Shown one piece after another: positions 44,407 to 53,068 of a stretch of DNA of 64,000 bases. The notes under the pieces were generated by a model. It was not told the DNA's origin, ran no database searches, and worked only from the letters and a program-made list of their open reading frames with translations. The position numbers and the translations under genes were made by a program. Source of the stretch: an uncultured Hyphomicrobium sp. (GTDB lineage Bacteria > Pseudomonadota > Alphaproteobacteria > Rhizobiales > Hyphomicrobiaceae). The stretch's first letter is position 1, and every line of letters begins with the position of its first letter. The stretch is taken from assembly GCF_902826555.1 (NCBI RefSeq), contig NZ_CADEFI010000007.1, forward strand, positions 24,207 through 88,206, in the 5' to 3' direction.

Positions 44407-45078
44407 ATGCGCGCCGGAGTCAAAGCCTTCATCCGAGTTGCCTCCTGCGCGGCCGCGTTCGGTCTTGCGGGCTGTTCGCACGACCCCGACGTCATCGTCT
44501 CCGCCGCACTCGAGAATATGGGCCGCCAGGCCGAGACGGTCGTCTACGCCGATCCCCCGCCGCCCGCCGATGCGGCCTGGGAGGCGCCTGTCGTCCATGC
44601 GGGCTACGTTGCGGATGCCGGCGGGCCTTATCTGCTCGACACGGGCGACCGGCTGCGCGTCTTCATCTACGGGCAGCCCAACCTGTCGCGTGCCTATACC
44701 GTCGACCAGGAAGGCATGATCACCGTGCCGCTGATCAACGAGGTGGCGGCTCGCGGGCGCACGACGCGCGAGGTCGAGGACACCATCCGCCATCGCCTCG
44801 GCGCCGAGTTCGTGCGCGACCCGCAGGTAACGGTCGACATCCTTCAGAACCGGCCGTTCTTCATCTACGGCGAGGTGCGGACGGGCGGGCAATTTCCCTA
44901 CGTCTCGGGCATGACCGTCGAGACCGCCATTGCCATCGCAGGTGGCTATACCGATCGGGCGAGCACGCGCAGTTTCCGGGTCACGCGCGGCGGCGGCGGC
45001 GGGCCTCAGCTCGACGTCCCGGCCGATTTCCCGGTGCAGCCGGGCGACGTGGTCTACGTCAACGAGCGCTTCTTCTGA
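44407..45078 (+). CDS. Polysaccharide export outer-membrane lipoprotein (Wza-like)
   Basis: A 223-residue lipoprotein with lipobox FGLAGC (Cys 23). The Poly_export domain follows: YLLDTGDRLRVFIYGQPNLSRAYTVDQEGMITVPLI, then a SLBB domain with FFIYGEVRTGGQFPYVSGMTVETAIAIAGGYTDRAS. Wza-type proteins form the outer-membrane channel for capsule or exopolysaccharide. Shorter than full Wza, like Gram-negative BexD/GumB proteins. The stop overlaps the next start (TGATG). Confidence 0.9.
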   Translation: MRAGVKAFIRVASCAAAFGLAGCSHDPDVIVSAALENMGRQAETVVYADPPPPADAAWEAPVVHAGYVADAGGPYLLDTGDRLRVFIYGQPNLSRAYTVDQEGMITVPLINEVAARGRTTREVEDTIRHRLGAEFVRDPQVTVDILQNRPFFIYGEVRTGGQFPYVSGMTVETAIAIAGGYTDRASTRSFRVTRGGGGGPQLDVPADFPVQPGDVVYVNERFF

Positions 45079-46250
45079 TGCCGCCCGCAAGCGAGGCCAG
45101 CGCCGGCGCGCTCCGCATCCTGCATGTCATGCGCGCGCCGGTCGGGGGGCTGTTCCGCCACGTGCTGGACCTCTCGGGCGAGCAGGCACGGCGCGGACAC
45201 TCCGTGGGCATCGTTGCCGACAGCACAGCCGCGGATGCGCTGACGGTGCAGCGACTCAACGCGATTGCACCCAAGCTGAGGCTTGGGCTGTCGTTGATCC
45301 CCATGAGCCGGCGGCCGGGCATCGGCGATCTCGGTGCCCTGCGCCGGATCGTGAAGATCGCGCGGGCACTGGACCTCGACGTGCTGCACGGGCACGGCGC
45401 CAAGGGAGGGGCTTACGCGCGTTTCGCAAAGGCCTGGATCGGGGCGCGCGGCGGCGAACGGATCAAGACGTTCTACACTCCGCATGGCGGCAGCCTGCAC
45501 TACAAGCCCGGGACGCCGGCCGGGACGCTCTTCATGCTGCTCGAGCGGATCATGGGGCGGATGACGGACGGGTTCATCTTCGAATCGGATTTCGCGCGGC
45601 AAGCCTATGCCCGGCTGGCAGGCGAAGGCGGAGCGCCGCGGCGGGTGATCCCGAACGGTCTCGGACCGGAGGACTTCGTTGCACGGGCCCCGGCGGACGA
45701 TGCAGCGGATTTCCTGTTCATCGGCGAGCTTCGGCATCTCAAAGGTGTCGACGTGCTGCTCGAAGCGCTTGCCCGCATCTCGCGCGTGCCTGCCGTCCGG
45801 GCCGTGATCGTCGGTGGCGGACCCGAGAGCGACGCGTTCAAGACGCAGGCGCATCAGCTCGGGCTCGATGTGCGGGCGTCGTTCCCCGGAGCGATGCCTG
45901 CCGCGGACGCATTTCCTCTCGGACGCTGCCTCGTGGTGCCATCGCGTGCCGAGAGCTTCCCCTACGTGGTGCTCGAAGCAGGTGCGCAGGGCAAGCCGCT
46001 GATCGCCACGAACGTCGGCGGTATTCCCGAGATCGTCGCCGGATCGGAGACGAAACTGATCGCAGCGGGCTCCGTCGATGCGCTTGCGGCGGCGATGGAG
46101 AGCGTGCTGGCGGATCCGGCCACTGCGCTGGCGCAGGCCTCGGAGCTCAGGCGCCTCGTGCAAAGCAAGTTCACGGTGGCGGCGATGACAGACGCCGTTC
46201 TCGATTTCTATCGCGCGCCTCATGGCGCCGATCCGCAGCCGGCGCGCTGA
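45078..46250 (+). CDS. Family 4 glycosyltransferase
   Basis: A 390-residue GT-B retaining glycosyltransferase. The N-terminal half starts LRILHVMRAPVGGLFRHVLDL and includes LDVLHGHGAKGGAYAR; the C-terminal nucleotide-sugar domain has LFIGELRHLKGVDVLLEAL and the E-x7-E motif in PSRAESFPYVVLEAGAQGKP. It adds a sugar to the lipid-linked repeat unit on the cytoplasmic side. Coupled to the export lipoprotein gene. Confidence 0.9.
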   Translation: MPPASEASAGALRILHVMRAPVGGLFRHVLDLSGEQARRGHSVGIVADSTAADALTVQRLNAIAPKLRLGLSLIPMSRRPGIGDLGALRRIVKIARALDLDVLHGHGAKGGAYARFAKAWIGARGGERIKTFYTPHGGSLHYKPGTPAGTLFMLLERIMGRMTDGFIFESDFARQAYARLAGEGGAPRRVIPNGLGPEDFVARAPADDAADFLFIGELRHLKGVDVLLEALARISRVPAVRAVIVGGGPESDAFKTQAHQLGLDVRASFPGAMPAADAFPLGRCLVVPSRAESFPYVVLEAGAQGKPLIATNVGGIPEIVAGSETKLIAAGSVDALAAAMESVLADPATALAQASELRRLVQSKFTVAAMTDAVLDFYRAPHGADPQPAR

Positions 46251-46310
46251 ACGTCGCCATCTATCCGTTGCCTGACCATCTGCGTCCGCGTGGCATGGCG
46301 ACTGCACCTC

Positions 46311-46359
46311 TTGGCTCATCGCCGGCATCTTGCCGAGCGTTCGTCACAAAATGAGCCAA
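46311..46359. repeat. Inverted repeat before the sugar-1-phosphate transferase gene
   Basis: TTGGCTCAT (46311-46319) and ATGAGCCAA (46351-46359) are perfect nine-base inverted repeats 31 bases apart, immediately upstream of the GTG start at 46364. May be an operator or a leader stem. Confidence 0.45.
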
Positions 46360-46363
46360 AGCC

Positions 46364-47857
46364 GTGTTCTCGACTGTCCCGCCCCCCGCCGCATTGACCC
46401 TTTCCGGGGCGTATCCCGCCTCCCTCCAGCTTTCGGATGTCAGAGTCGGGCGCATCTCGCCCATCGTCGTCGGGGGACTCGTGCGCCTCGCCGACTTCGC
46501 GCTCACGATCTTTAGCGGCTTCCTCGTCGCAGCGCTCTACCATGGCGAGACGGAGGTTCTGGCCGATCCCCTCTATGCCGCCATGATAGCGATCGCCGGC
46601 GTCAGTGCCGTGCTCGCCTTCGACCGGCTCGGCCTCTATTCCTCGCAAGCTCTCGCAAAGATGCATCGCAGCCTGCCCCGGCTCATGCTCGGATGGTTCG
46701 CCGCTTTCGCCGTGGTCGGCGGCGTCGCGTTCTTTCTCAAGGCGGGCGCGGATCTCTCGCGCGGCTGGCTCGCGCTGTGGCTCGTCTCCGGTGCCGCCGT
46801 GCTGGTGGCCGAGCGCGCGGGCGTGAGCCTCGTCGTGCAACGGCTCGCGAAGGCGGGACGCCTGCAGCGGCGCGCCGTCATCTACGGCACGGGGCCGCTC
46901 ACCGAGGAGCTGATCCACAAGCTCGAGGCCGATCAAGGGATGGAGCTCCGGATCATCGGCGTGTTCGACGACCGCACGGACGCGCGCGGTCACGCTTCCG
47001 CCAGCGCCTATCCCCGCCTCGGAACGCTCGACGATCTCATCAGCGTCTCGCGGATGCTTCGCGTCGATCTCGTCATCGTCGCGCTTCCGCTCGCCGGCGA
47101 GAGCCGGTTGCACGACGTCGCAAACCGCATCTCGGAGCTACCGGCGGATATCCGCTTGCCGGCGCAAGCGACCCAGATCCGGCTGGCGCGGCGTCTCTAC
47201 TCCTATGTGGGTCCGGTGGCCATGATCGATCTGCACGATCGGCCGATCGCGGACTGGGGGCATGTGGCCAAATGGACGTTCGACAAATTCATCGGGCTGT
47301 GCGCGCTTGTGCTTCTCGCACCCGTGATGGCGCTGGTCGCCATCGCCATCAAGCTCGATTCCCCCGGCCCCGTACTGTTTCGCCAGAAGCGCTACGGGTT
47401 CAATAGCGAACTGATCGAGGTGCTGAAGTTCCGCTCCATGCACACGGCGCTTTGCGATGCCACCGCGGACCGGCTGGTGACGAAAAGCGATCCACGAGTG
47501 ACGCGCGTCGGGCGGATCATCCGCAAGACCAGCCTCGACGAGCTGCCGCAGCTTTTCAACGTGCTCATGGGCACGCTGTCTTTGGTGGGTCCGCGCCCGC
47601 ATGCGGTCGCCGCCAAGGCCGAGGACCGGCTCTATGATCAGGTCGTTTCGCGCTACTTCGCCCGCCACAAGGTGAAACCCGGTATTACGGGCTGGGCGCA
47701 GATCTCGGGGTGGCGCGGCGAGACCGATACGCGCGAGAAGATCGAGAAGCGCGTTGAGCACGATCTCTACTACATCGAAAACTGGTCGGTATTCTTCGAC
47801 CTCTACATTCTCGCGATGACGCCGCTCGCCCTCCTCAAGAGCGAGAACGCGTACTAA
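46364..47857 (+). CDS. Polyprenyl-phosphate sugar-1-phosphate transferase (WcaJ/PssY type)
   Basis: A 497-residue initiating enzyme that loads a sugar phosphate on undecaprenyl phosphate. Four or five N-terminal spans, a CoA-binding-like Rossmann segment ([16 protein letters not shown]), a fifth span before the catalytic domain ([38 protein letters not shown]), then [39 protein letters not shown] and [18 protein letters not shown]. The first sugar is probably glucose, by analogy to WcaJ (inference). GTG 46364 is the start used. Its 3' end overlaps the patatin gene on the other strand by 23 bases. Confidence 0.9.
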   Translation: MFSTVPPPAALTLSGAYPASLQLSDVRVGRISPIVVGGLVRLADFALTIFSGFLVAALYHGETEVLADPLYAAMIAIAGVSAVLAFDRLGLYSSQALAKMHRSLPRLMLGWFAAFAVVGGVAFFLKAGADLSRGWLALWLVSGAAVLVAERAGVSLVVQRLAKAGRLQRRAVIYGTGPLTEELIHKLEADQGMELRIIGVFDDRTDARGHASASAYPRLGTLDDLISVSRMLRVDLVIVALPLAGESRLHDVANRISELPADIRLPAQATQIRLARRLYSYVGPVAMIDLHDRPIADWGHVAKWTFDKFIGLCALVLLAPVMALVAIAIKLDSPGPVLFRQKRYGFNSELIEVLKFRSMHTALCDATADRLVTKSDPRVTRVGRIIRKTSLDELPQLFNVLMGTLSLVGPRPHAVAAKAEDRLYDQVVSRYFARHKVKPGITGWAQISGWRGETDTREKIEKRVEHDLYYIENWSVFFDLYILAMTPLALLKSENAY

Positions 47858-49739
47858 GGGCTGCCGCGAACCAGGGCGGCAGGCCGGCGGCGGCACGTGA
47901 GCCGATGCGCTCGCACGTCCATCGATACGCCGCCTTGTACAGCTCGTGGTGGCGGTGCCAATCGAGGAAACCCATGCCGTCGGGGATCGGCGGCTGCAGC
48001 GAAACGTCGTCGGCCTCCAGCTCTCGCAAAAAGTCGCGGCGGTTGGCCATCAGGGCGCGCATGAGCACGGCGACGAGGCCGGGCGCCTCGGGCAAGCGGT
48101 CGCGGCGCAACGGGTTGAGCACCAGTCGGATCAACTCGCCGCGCGACGGCAGAGCCTCGTAATCGACATCATAGCGGTCGAGCTCCGGCGGCTTCAGGCT
48201 GACCACGACATTGGGGCCCCTCTTCAAGTCGCGCATGACCTTGACGGGCACGTTGTCCAGGAGGCAACCGTCGACCAGCATGTCGCCGTCCGGCGTATAG
48301 ACCGGCGGCAGCAGCACCGGGATCGAGGCCGACGCGCGGATGGCGCGCCATAGGGGGCCGGTGCGATGCACGGCGAGACCAAAGCGTGAAAGGTTGGTCG
48401 AGACTGCAAAGAACGGCAGCCACAGATCCTCGATGTCGGTCGAGCCGAACAGGCGCTTGAGCTCGGCATCGAAGGCCGTGTGATCGAGGAGTGCATAGCG
48501 CGGCAGCGTGTAGCGGCGAAGCGCGCGATTGGCGACGAACATCTCCCCGACCCGGTCGTCGATGTCGTCGGGCGGCGCGTCGAGCACGAACGCCGCCGCC
48601 AATGCGGCACCTGCCGAGGTTCCCCCCATGATGTCGAACGTCAATCCGGCCTCAGAGAGAGCCTTGAAGACTCCGGTATGCGCGGCCGCGAGGGCGCCAC
48701 CTCCGGCGGCGACAAGACCGACCGCACTGCCGTCGATGAAGCGCACGAGGCGGTCGATATCGTCGGTCCGGTCGAGCGCGACGTGATGGTGCATGGCGAT
48801 CTCGCGAGAGGCCATCCATCGCGCCGTGCCCGAGACCTTGCCGCGGCGCGGATGCAAGAGCACGAGGCGCGTCGCCTCCGGCGTCACGAATCGCGCCGCC
48901 AGCCGCTCGACGGCATTCGGCTCGGCCCCGTCGGCGTGATGGGCCACCGCCAGGACGAGGTCAGCGTGGCGAATGGCTTTTTCCGTCCATGGCGATACGG
49001 CATCGTCCGCGACCAGCAGCAGGTGCTCGTGGGCGGCTTCGAGTGCATTCAGGCGCGCTATGGCGTCTGCGCTTTCGAAAGAACGATCGCTGCCCAGGTG
49101 GCTCTGCGCCGTTTCGCTCGAGAGCACGACGCAGCGCGCGCGCCGGGCCAGAGCATCTCCCAGCTTGGCGACAAACTCGGTGCTGGTGCGCGAAGCGCCG
49201 GCGGAAACGATGCAGATGGTGCGCGGCAGGGGCACCAGCCGGGTTGCCGACGCAGCCGCGCTCGACGTGGTGGCGGCCAGGCGGCGGGCGAGCGTTGCGG
49301 TCAGCGTGCCCCAGATCCCGGGATGCGCCTCCACGAGCGCATCGAACTCGGCGCGCGGGAGCGCCAGCACCAGGCTGTCGCGCATGGCCGTTACGGTCGC
49401 AGTGCGCGCGCCATCGATCAGGAATGCGATCTCGCCTACGGGCTGGCCAGGGCCGATCTCGCTGACCGGGTCGTGTCGCCCCTCGAGCGTGACGGCAAAA
49501 CGTCCCGAGACCACGACGTAGAGCGCGTCGGCCTGGTCCCCTTGGCGCATGAGCACGTCGCCGCGGCGGAGCGTGTGAAGCGCAAGCCGCTGGGCCAATG
49601 CCTGGCGCTCGTGTTCCGACAGGCCGGCAAAGAGGTCGACGTCCGGGACCTCGTGGAGGGTTCTTGCGTGCGCGTCGGCCTCCCGCACCCGATCCTCGGA
49701 TGCTCGGTCTTCCGACGCTGAACTGTCGACAGGGCCCAT
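47835..49739 (-). CDS. cNMP-binding patatin-like phospholipase (neuropathy-target-esterase-like)
   Basis: A 634-residue protein. Residues about 35-155 are a cyclic-nucleotide-binding domain with the phosphate-binding cassette GEIAFLIDGARTATVTA. A middle Rossmann-like region (about 170-330) follows. The patatin domain (about 340-510) has the glycine loop GGGALAAAHTGVFKAL, the nucleophile elbow GGTSAG and the catalytic Asp in DGCLLDNVPV. It should hydrolyse phospholipid or lysophospholipid acyl chains, perhaps controlled by cAMP or cGMP. No membrane span, unlike eukaryotic NTE. Stands alone. Confidence 0.87.
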   Translation of the reverse strand: MGPVDSSASEDRASEDRVREADAHARTLHEVPDVDLFAGLSEHERQALAQRLALHTLRRGDVLMRQGDQADALYVVVSGRFAVTLEGRHDPVSEIGPGQPVGEIAFLIDGARTATVTAMRDSLVLALPRAEFDALVEAHPGIWGTLTATLARRLAATTSSAAASATRLVPLPRTICIVSAGASRTSTEFVAKLGDALARRARCVVLSSETAQSHLGSDRSFESADAIARLNALEAAHEHLLLVADDAVSPWTEKAIRHADLVLAVAHHADGAEPNAVERLAARFVTPEATRLVLLHPRRGKVSGTARWMASREIAMHHHVALDRTDDIDRLVRFIDGSAVGLVAAGGGALAAAHTGVFKALSEAGLTFDIMGGTSAGAALAAAFVLDAPPDDIDDRVGEMFVANRALRRYTLPRYALLDHTAFDAELKRLFGSTDIEDLWLPFFAVSTNLSRFGLAVHRTGPLWRAIRASASIPVLLPPVYTPDGDMLVDGCLLDNVPVKVMRDLKRGPNVVVSLKPPELDRYDVDYEALPSRGELIRLVLNPLRRDRLPEAPGLVAVLMRALMANRRDFLRELEADDVSLQPPIPDGMGFLDWHRHHELYKAAYRWTCERIGSRAAAGLPPWFAAALSTRSRS

Positions 49740-49816
49740 GGACGTCCGATCCCTTTGCTCGGCCGTCTCAGTATAAGGCGATGCGTCCGGATCCGAAGGA
49801 GGGTCCGCGAGATCTG

Positions 49817-49942
49817 TTAATCAGGGAGGGGCGGCAGCCGGTGTTGCTCTGCAGCGAGACGGGCAAGCCCTACGACGAGAAGCGCCAGCGCGGGGAGAAA
49901 CACCGCGACGAAGGCAGCGACGATGGCAAGTGTTGAGCCCAT
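49817..49942 (-). CDS. Possible 41-residue single-span membrane protein
   Basis: ATG at 49942 opens a 41-codon frame with a strongly hydrophobic segment (IVAAFVAVFLPALALLVVGLA) and a short polar tail. The ribosome binding site is weak, so translation is uncertain. No family recognised. Confidence 0.35.
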   Translation of the reverse strand: MGSTLAIVAAFVAVFLPALALLVVGLARLAAEQHRLPPLPD

Positions 49943-50002
49943 GCCCGTTATATAGGGGACAGGGCCGGCCGGATCACCGCTAAAGTGAAAGGCTACGGAG
50001 AA

Positions 50003-50443
50003 TTAAGCGGCAACCGTGCGCGCGTCGTAGCCCTCGGCTGCGGCGGCGAGCGCCTCGCTCACGGCGCGGGCCATCTTGACGGGGTTGAAGCCCCACTTGG
50101 CGTTGAGGCGCATCTTGGCAGCGGCCTCGAGCGCCATGACGATCGCGGCCTGGCCGTGGAGGGCAATCAGATCGCTCACGTGACGCGTCTGGCAGGCGGT
50201 CAGGAAGCTGCGGAAACGCAGGAGAACAGCCACCTTGCGCACGCGGGCGCGGGGCGAGATCTGCCAGAAATCCTGCTCGACGCGGCGCAGGTCCTCGTCG
50301 GACAGCGTCACCGTCGGCAGCAAGAGACCGTTGCCCGCAGAGAGGATCTTAAGAGCGAGCGCGAGCTCGCGGGCACCGACGAGCGGCACGTCGCTGGTAT
50401 CCACGGCGCTCTCTGGGGCGGGATTGTCGATGGCTTGCGACAT
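50003..50443 (-). CDS. Hypothetical cytoplasmic protein, second gene of a pair
   Basis: A 146-residue helical protein without signal peptide or spans. Noticeable stretches are ELALALKILSAGNGLLLPTVTLSDEDLRRVEQDFW, RKVAVLLRFRSFL and the Ala-rich C-terminus. I do not recognise a family. It begins six bases after the stop of the OB-fold-like gene, so the two are probably cotranscribed. Confidence 0.65.
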   Translation of the reverse strand: MSQAIDNPAPESAVDTSDVPLVGARELALALKILSAGNGLLLPTVTLSDEDLRRVEQDFWQISPRARVRKVAVLLRFRSFLTACQTRHVSDLIALHGQAAIVMALEAAAKMRLNAKWGFNPVKMARAVSEALAAAAEGYDARTVAA

Positions 50444-50449
50444 GGTGCT

Positions 50450-50683
50450 TCAGCTCCGCTTCGAGGCCGGGTTCGCGCGGGCGAAAACGCTCCAGGGCGA
50501 CCCATGCAACAGAATGATGTCTCTCGGACTACGCGATTCGACGATGAAATCCACATCGAGACCGACGAGGCGGCCATTCGGATTCTGGATATCCGTCTTC
50601 GCGAAACGATACTTGCGACCATCGGAGGCGCTGATGACACCAAAGCCGATGCTCTCGTGAAACTTCGTGATCTGTCCTTGCAT
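50450..50683 (-). CDS. Small OB-fold/cold-shock-like protein
   Basis: A 77-residue protein that resembles a cold-shock domain in pattern: MQGQITKFHESIGFGVISASDGRKYRF corresponds to the G-x-I-(x2)-F-(x4)-GFG-x-I strand pair, and LVGLDVDFIV and RDIILL to later strands. The aromatic RNA-binding set of CspA is only partly kept, so nucleic-acid binding is a guess. ATG 50683 is preferred (GGAG six bases before); ATG 50695 is possible. First gene of a two-gene unit. Confidence 0.6.
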   Translation of the reverse strand: MQGQITKFHESIGFGVISASDGRKYRFAKTDIQNPNGRLVGLDVDFIVESRSPRDIILLHGSPWSVFARANPASKRS

Positions 50684-50999
50684 TGCACGCTCCATCTCGT
50701 CGGTCTCAACCCGCCGCGGCGGTGTCTTGCAAGACCATGCCTGAGATGGACAGCACGTGCTGTTCCGGTCGATACATTCCCAATCTTTTCAAGGCTGTCA
50801 ATCGGCTTTTTCGCGCTGCAACATAAAAAGGGCCGCCCTTGCAGGCGGCCCACAGCTTTTGTCGCAGGGGGAGCGAGAAATCCCCAAACTTTATGCCTTT
50901 GCCGGCCCCGAGCCCTATTTCAGGCCCGGAGCGATCTCCAGCCCCGCGAGGGCGATTGGTCTGCGTCCGCGGGACGGGGGAGACGCGGGGTTCGATGCC
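50684..50999. other. Intergenic region with exporter-operon terminator
   Basis: 316 bases without a gene. It holds the terminator at 50826-50851 that ends the minus-strand ABC exporter genes, and presumably the promoter of the OB-fold-like gene. Nothing else was recognised. Confidence 0.5.
50826..50851 (-). terminator. Intrinsic terminator of the ABC exporter operon
   Basis: GGGCCGCC (50830-50837) pairs with GGCGGCCC (50844-50851). Read on the minus strand, the stem is followed by a run of five Ts. Confidence 0.85.
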
Positions 51000-52025
51000 T
51001 CAGTTGTTACGAAAAAAGGCATCTACCCGCATGCCGGGCTTCAACGCCGCGGCCGTCCCCTGCAGTTCGATGGTCACCTCCATCACCTCGACGTCGGTCG
51101 GACGCAGAGGTCCGCGCGGACCAATCTTGGCGGAGCCGAGGGTCGGGGCGATGTTGGTCACCTTGCCTTCGAACCTTTCGTCGCCGCGGCTGATGCTCTT
51201 CACATAGGCGACCTGGTTGATCTTGATCTTGTCCACGTCACCCTCGTCGACCTCGGCCTTGACGCGCACGATGCTCATGTCGCCCATGACGACAAGCGGC
51301 AGCTCGGGCGACGGGGCTACGACTTCGCCGGCCTTGGCGTTCACCTCGAGGATGGTTCCGGCGGAGGGGGCGCGAATGCGTGTCTTGTCGAGCAGCGCTT
51401 CGGCCATGCGCACTTCGGCGCGAGCCTGGCTCACGCCGGATTCGGCGCGGCTCGGGGCGGGCAGGTTGGCCTTCGACTGCGCCTTGACGTAGGCGATGCG
51501 CTCGCGTTCGAGACGCTCGTTGGCGTCCTTCAGGCGGCGGCGCGCGTCGCTCACGGCCGCGTCGCTGCCCGTGCCGCCGCGCTTGGCGGAGATGGCGTAG
51601 TCGAGTTCGATGCGAGCACCCGTGACGGCGCGCTCGGCGGAATAGATGGCGTCCTCGGCCTTGCGGACGTCCTCGCGGCCGGCGCGGAAATCCTTCTCGC
51701 GATCCTCGCGCAGGGCCTCGGCCTCCGTTTCAGCGGACGCGAGCTTGGCGCGGGCTTCGGCGTCATCGAGACGGAGCAGAAGCTCGCCCTCCTCGACCTT
51801 GTCATCGACGGCGACGAGAACTTCCTCGACGCGGCCAAGGTATGTCGCGCCGAGACGGATCTCGCCCGACTTGGGCTCGACGCGGCCGGGAGCGGCGACG
51901 TTGTAGTCCTTCGTCTCGAGAGCAAGCGGCTCCTCGACCACGCTATTCTTGTACTTGTCGTAGGCCAGGTAGCCGCCGGCACCGGCGAGCCCCAGGAGGA
52001 GAATGAGATTGACGGGCTTCAGCAT
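51000..52025 (-). CDS. HlyD-family membrane fusion protein (DevB-like)
   Basis: A 341-residue periplasmic adaptor. One N-terminal span (LILLLGLAGAGGYLAY), then the lipoyl-like half VAAPGRVEPKSGEIRLGATYLGRVEEVLVAVDDKVEEGELLLRL, a coiled-coil hairpin (about residues 90-215), and the second lipoyl half TRIRAPSAGTILEVNAKAGEVV. It pairs with the ATPase and permease upstream as a DevBCA/MacAB-like exporter. Substrate unknown; in cyanobacteria this type moves glycolipids, elsewhere peptides or lipids. Confidence 0.87.
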   Translation of the reverse strand: MLKPVNLILLLGLAGAGGYLAYDKYKNSVVEEPLALETKDYNVAAPGRVEPKSGEIRLGATYLGRVEEVLVAVDDKVEEGELLLRLDDAEARAKLASAETEAEALREDREKDFRAGREDVRKAEDAIYSAERAVTGARIELDYAISAKRGGTGSDAAVSDARRRLKDANERLERERIAYVKAQSKANLPAPSRAESGVSQARAEVRMAEALLDKTRIRAPSAGTILEVNAKAGEVVAPSPELPLVVMGDMSIVRVKAEVDEGDVDKIKINQVAYVKSISRGDERFEGKVTNIAPTLGSAKIGPRGPLRPTDVEVMEVTIELQGTAAALKPGMRVDAFFRNN

Positions 52026-52040
52026 GGCAGATGATCTTCC

Positions 52041-52808
52041 TTAAGCTGCAACATTCTTTTTCTTGGATGACTCGTCGGGGCCGCCCTTGTTGGGCGAGCG
52101 GTCGTCTCCAACGATGCGTCCATCCTCAATGGTGATGATGCGGTCTGCATAATGGAGCGTGCGATGGTCGTGGGTGACGGCCATGACGGCGCGCGTCGGA
52201 TCCTTGGCCACCTCCTTCAGAAGCTCCATCACGGCTTTGCCGTTCTCGCTATCGAGTGCGGCCGTAGGCTCGTCCGCGAGCACCACCGACGGGCGGCCTG
52301 CGAGCGAGCGAGCAATGGCGACGCGCTGCTTCTCGCCGCCCGAAAGTTTCGACGGATAATTGTGCAGGCGATGGCCGAGGCCAACGGCTTTTAGGGCTTC
52401 CGCCGCGGTCTCCACCGGGTCGGCAGAGCGCGCGTCGCGCACGTCGAGCGCAACCAGCACGTTCTCGAGCGCGGTCAAAGTCGGAAACAGGTTGTAGCTC
52501 TGAAACACGAAACCGATATGGAGACGCCGGATCTCGGCCAGCTCCTCCGACGCAAGCCCGACGGCCTGATGACCCGCGAGGTGCAACTCGCCGCTGGTTG
52601 CCGTCAGAATGCAGCCGAGGATCGAAAGAAGAGTGGTCTTGCCACTGCCCGATGGGCCCATCAGCAGCGTCAACTCTCCGGGGCGGAGGTCCATGCTCAC
52701 ACCCTTCAGGATGTGCAGCTCGCCCGCGCCCGTGTTGATCGATTTGACGATATTGCGAGCTTCGAGAAGCGGACGCTGCCCGTTCGATGCTCTGTCAGAC
52801 TTGGACAT
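52041..52808 (-). CDS. ABC transporter ATP-binding protein (DevA/LolD-like)
   Basis: A 255-residue ATPase with Walker A GPSGSGKTT, Q-loop VFQSYNLFPTLTALEN, signature LSGGEKQRVAIAR, Walker B VVLADEP and the H-loop in VTHDHRT. It belongs to the MacB/LolD/DevA branch, which powers mechanotransmission exporters. Followed 15 bases later by the HlyD gene; separated from the permease gene by a 260-base gap. Confidence 0.92.
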   Translation of the reverse strand: MSKSDRASNGQRPLLEARNIVKSINTGAGELHILKGVSMDLRPGELTLLMGPSGSGKTTLLSILGCILTATSGELHLAGHQAVGLASEELAEIRRLHIGFVFQSYNLFPTLTALENVLVALDVRDARSADPVETAAEALKAVGLGHRLHNYPSKLSGGEKQRVAIARSLAGRPSVVLADEPTAALDSENGKAVMELLKEVAKDPTRAVMAVTHDHRTLHYADRIITIEDGRIVGDDRSPNKGGPDESSKKKNVAA

Positions 52809-52991
52809 CTCAGCGAAGTCTCCCGAATGCGGAACGCAGAAATCAGTGCAACGTGTTTGGCATCAGTGGCTCGTCGCGTCTGTTACGCCTGTCACATGAA
52901 ATGCCGTTTGCCGTGACGAAACCCGTGAAATCGTTCTTACAACGGATCTTCCAATCCCGGGAAGCAAGCGCGACGTTTGCTCCACCGTCCT

Positions 52992-53007
52992 CTCCTCCAT
53001 GGAGGAG
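52992..53007. repeat. 16-bp perfect palindrome
   Basis: CTCCTCCATGGAGGAG is its own reverse complement and overlaps the left arm of the terminator stem at 53004, so the two structures would compete in RNA. Confidence 0.55.
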
Positions 53008-53045
53008 ATCCGGAAAGCACCTGCCGCCTTCCGGATCTCCTTTTT
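53004..53045 (+). terminator. Strong plus-strand intrinsic terminator
   Basis: GGAGATCCGGAA (53004-53015) pairs perfectly with TTCCGGATCTCC (53029-53040) and is followed by TTTTT. On the minus strand there is no T-run, so it works in the direction opposite to the exporter genes. Confidence 0.8.
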
Positions 53046-53068
53046 CCATCACGTACCGGTGCCCGCCC

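Larger units (their letters stand above)
52809..53045 (+). ncRNA. Candidate small RNA between exporter genes
   Basis: A strong plus-strand terminator at 53004-53045 ends a 200-base stretch in which no plus-strand gene is seen. The genes on both sides are on the minus strand, so this terminator would close an independent short plus-strand transcript starting somewhere after 52809. The transcript boundaries are inferred and no promoter was identified with confidence. Confidence 0.3.
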
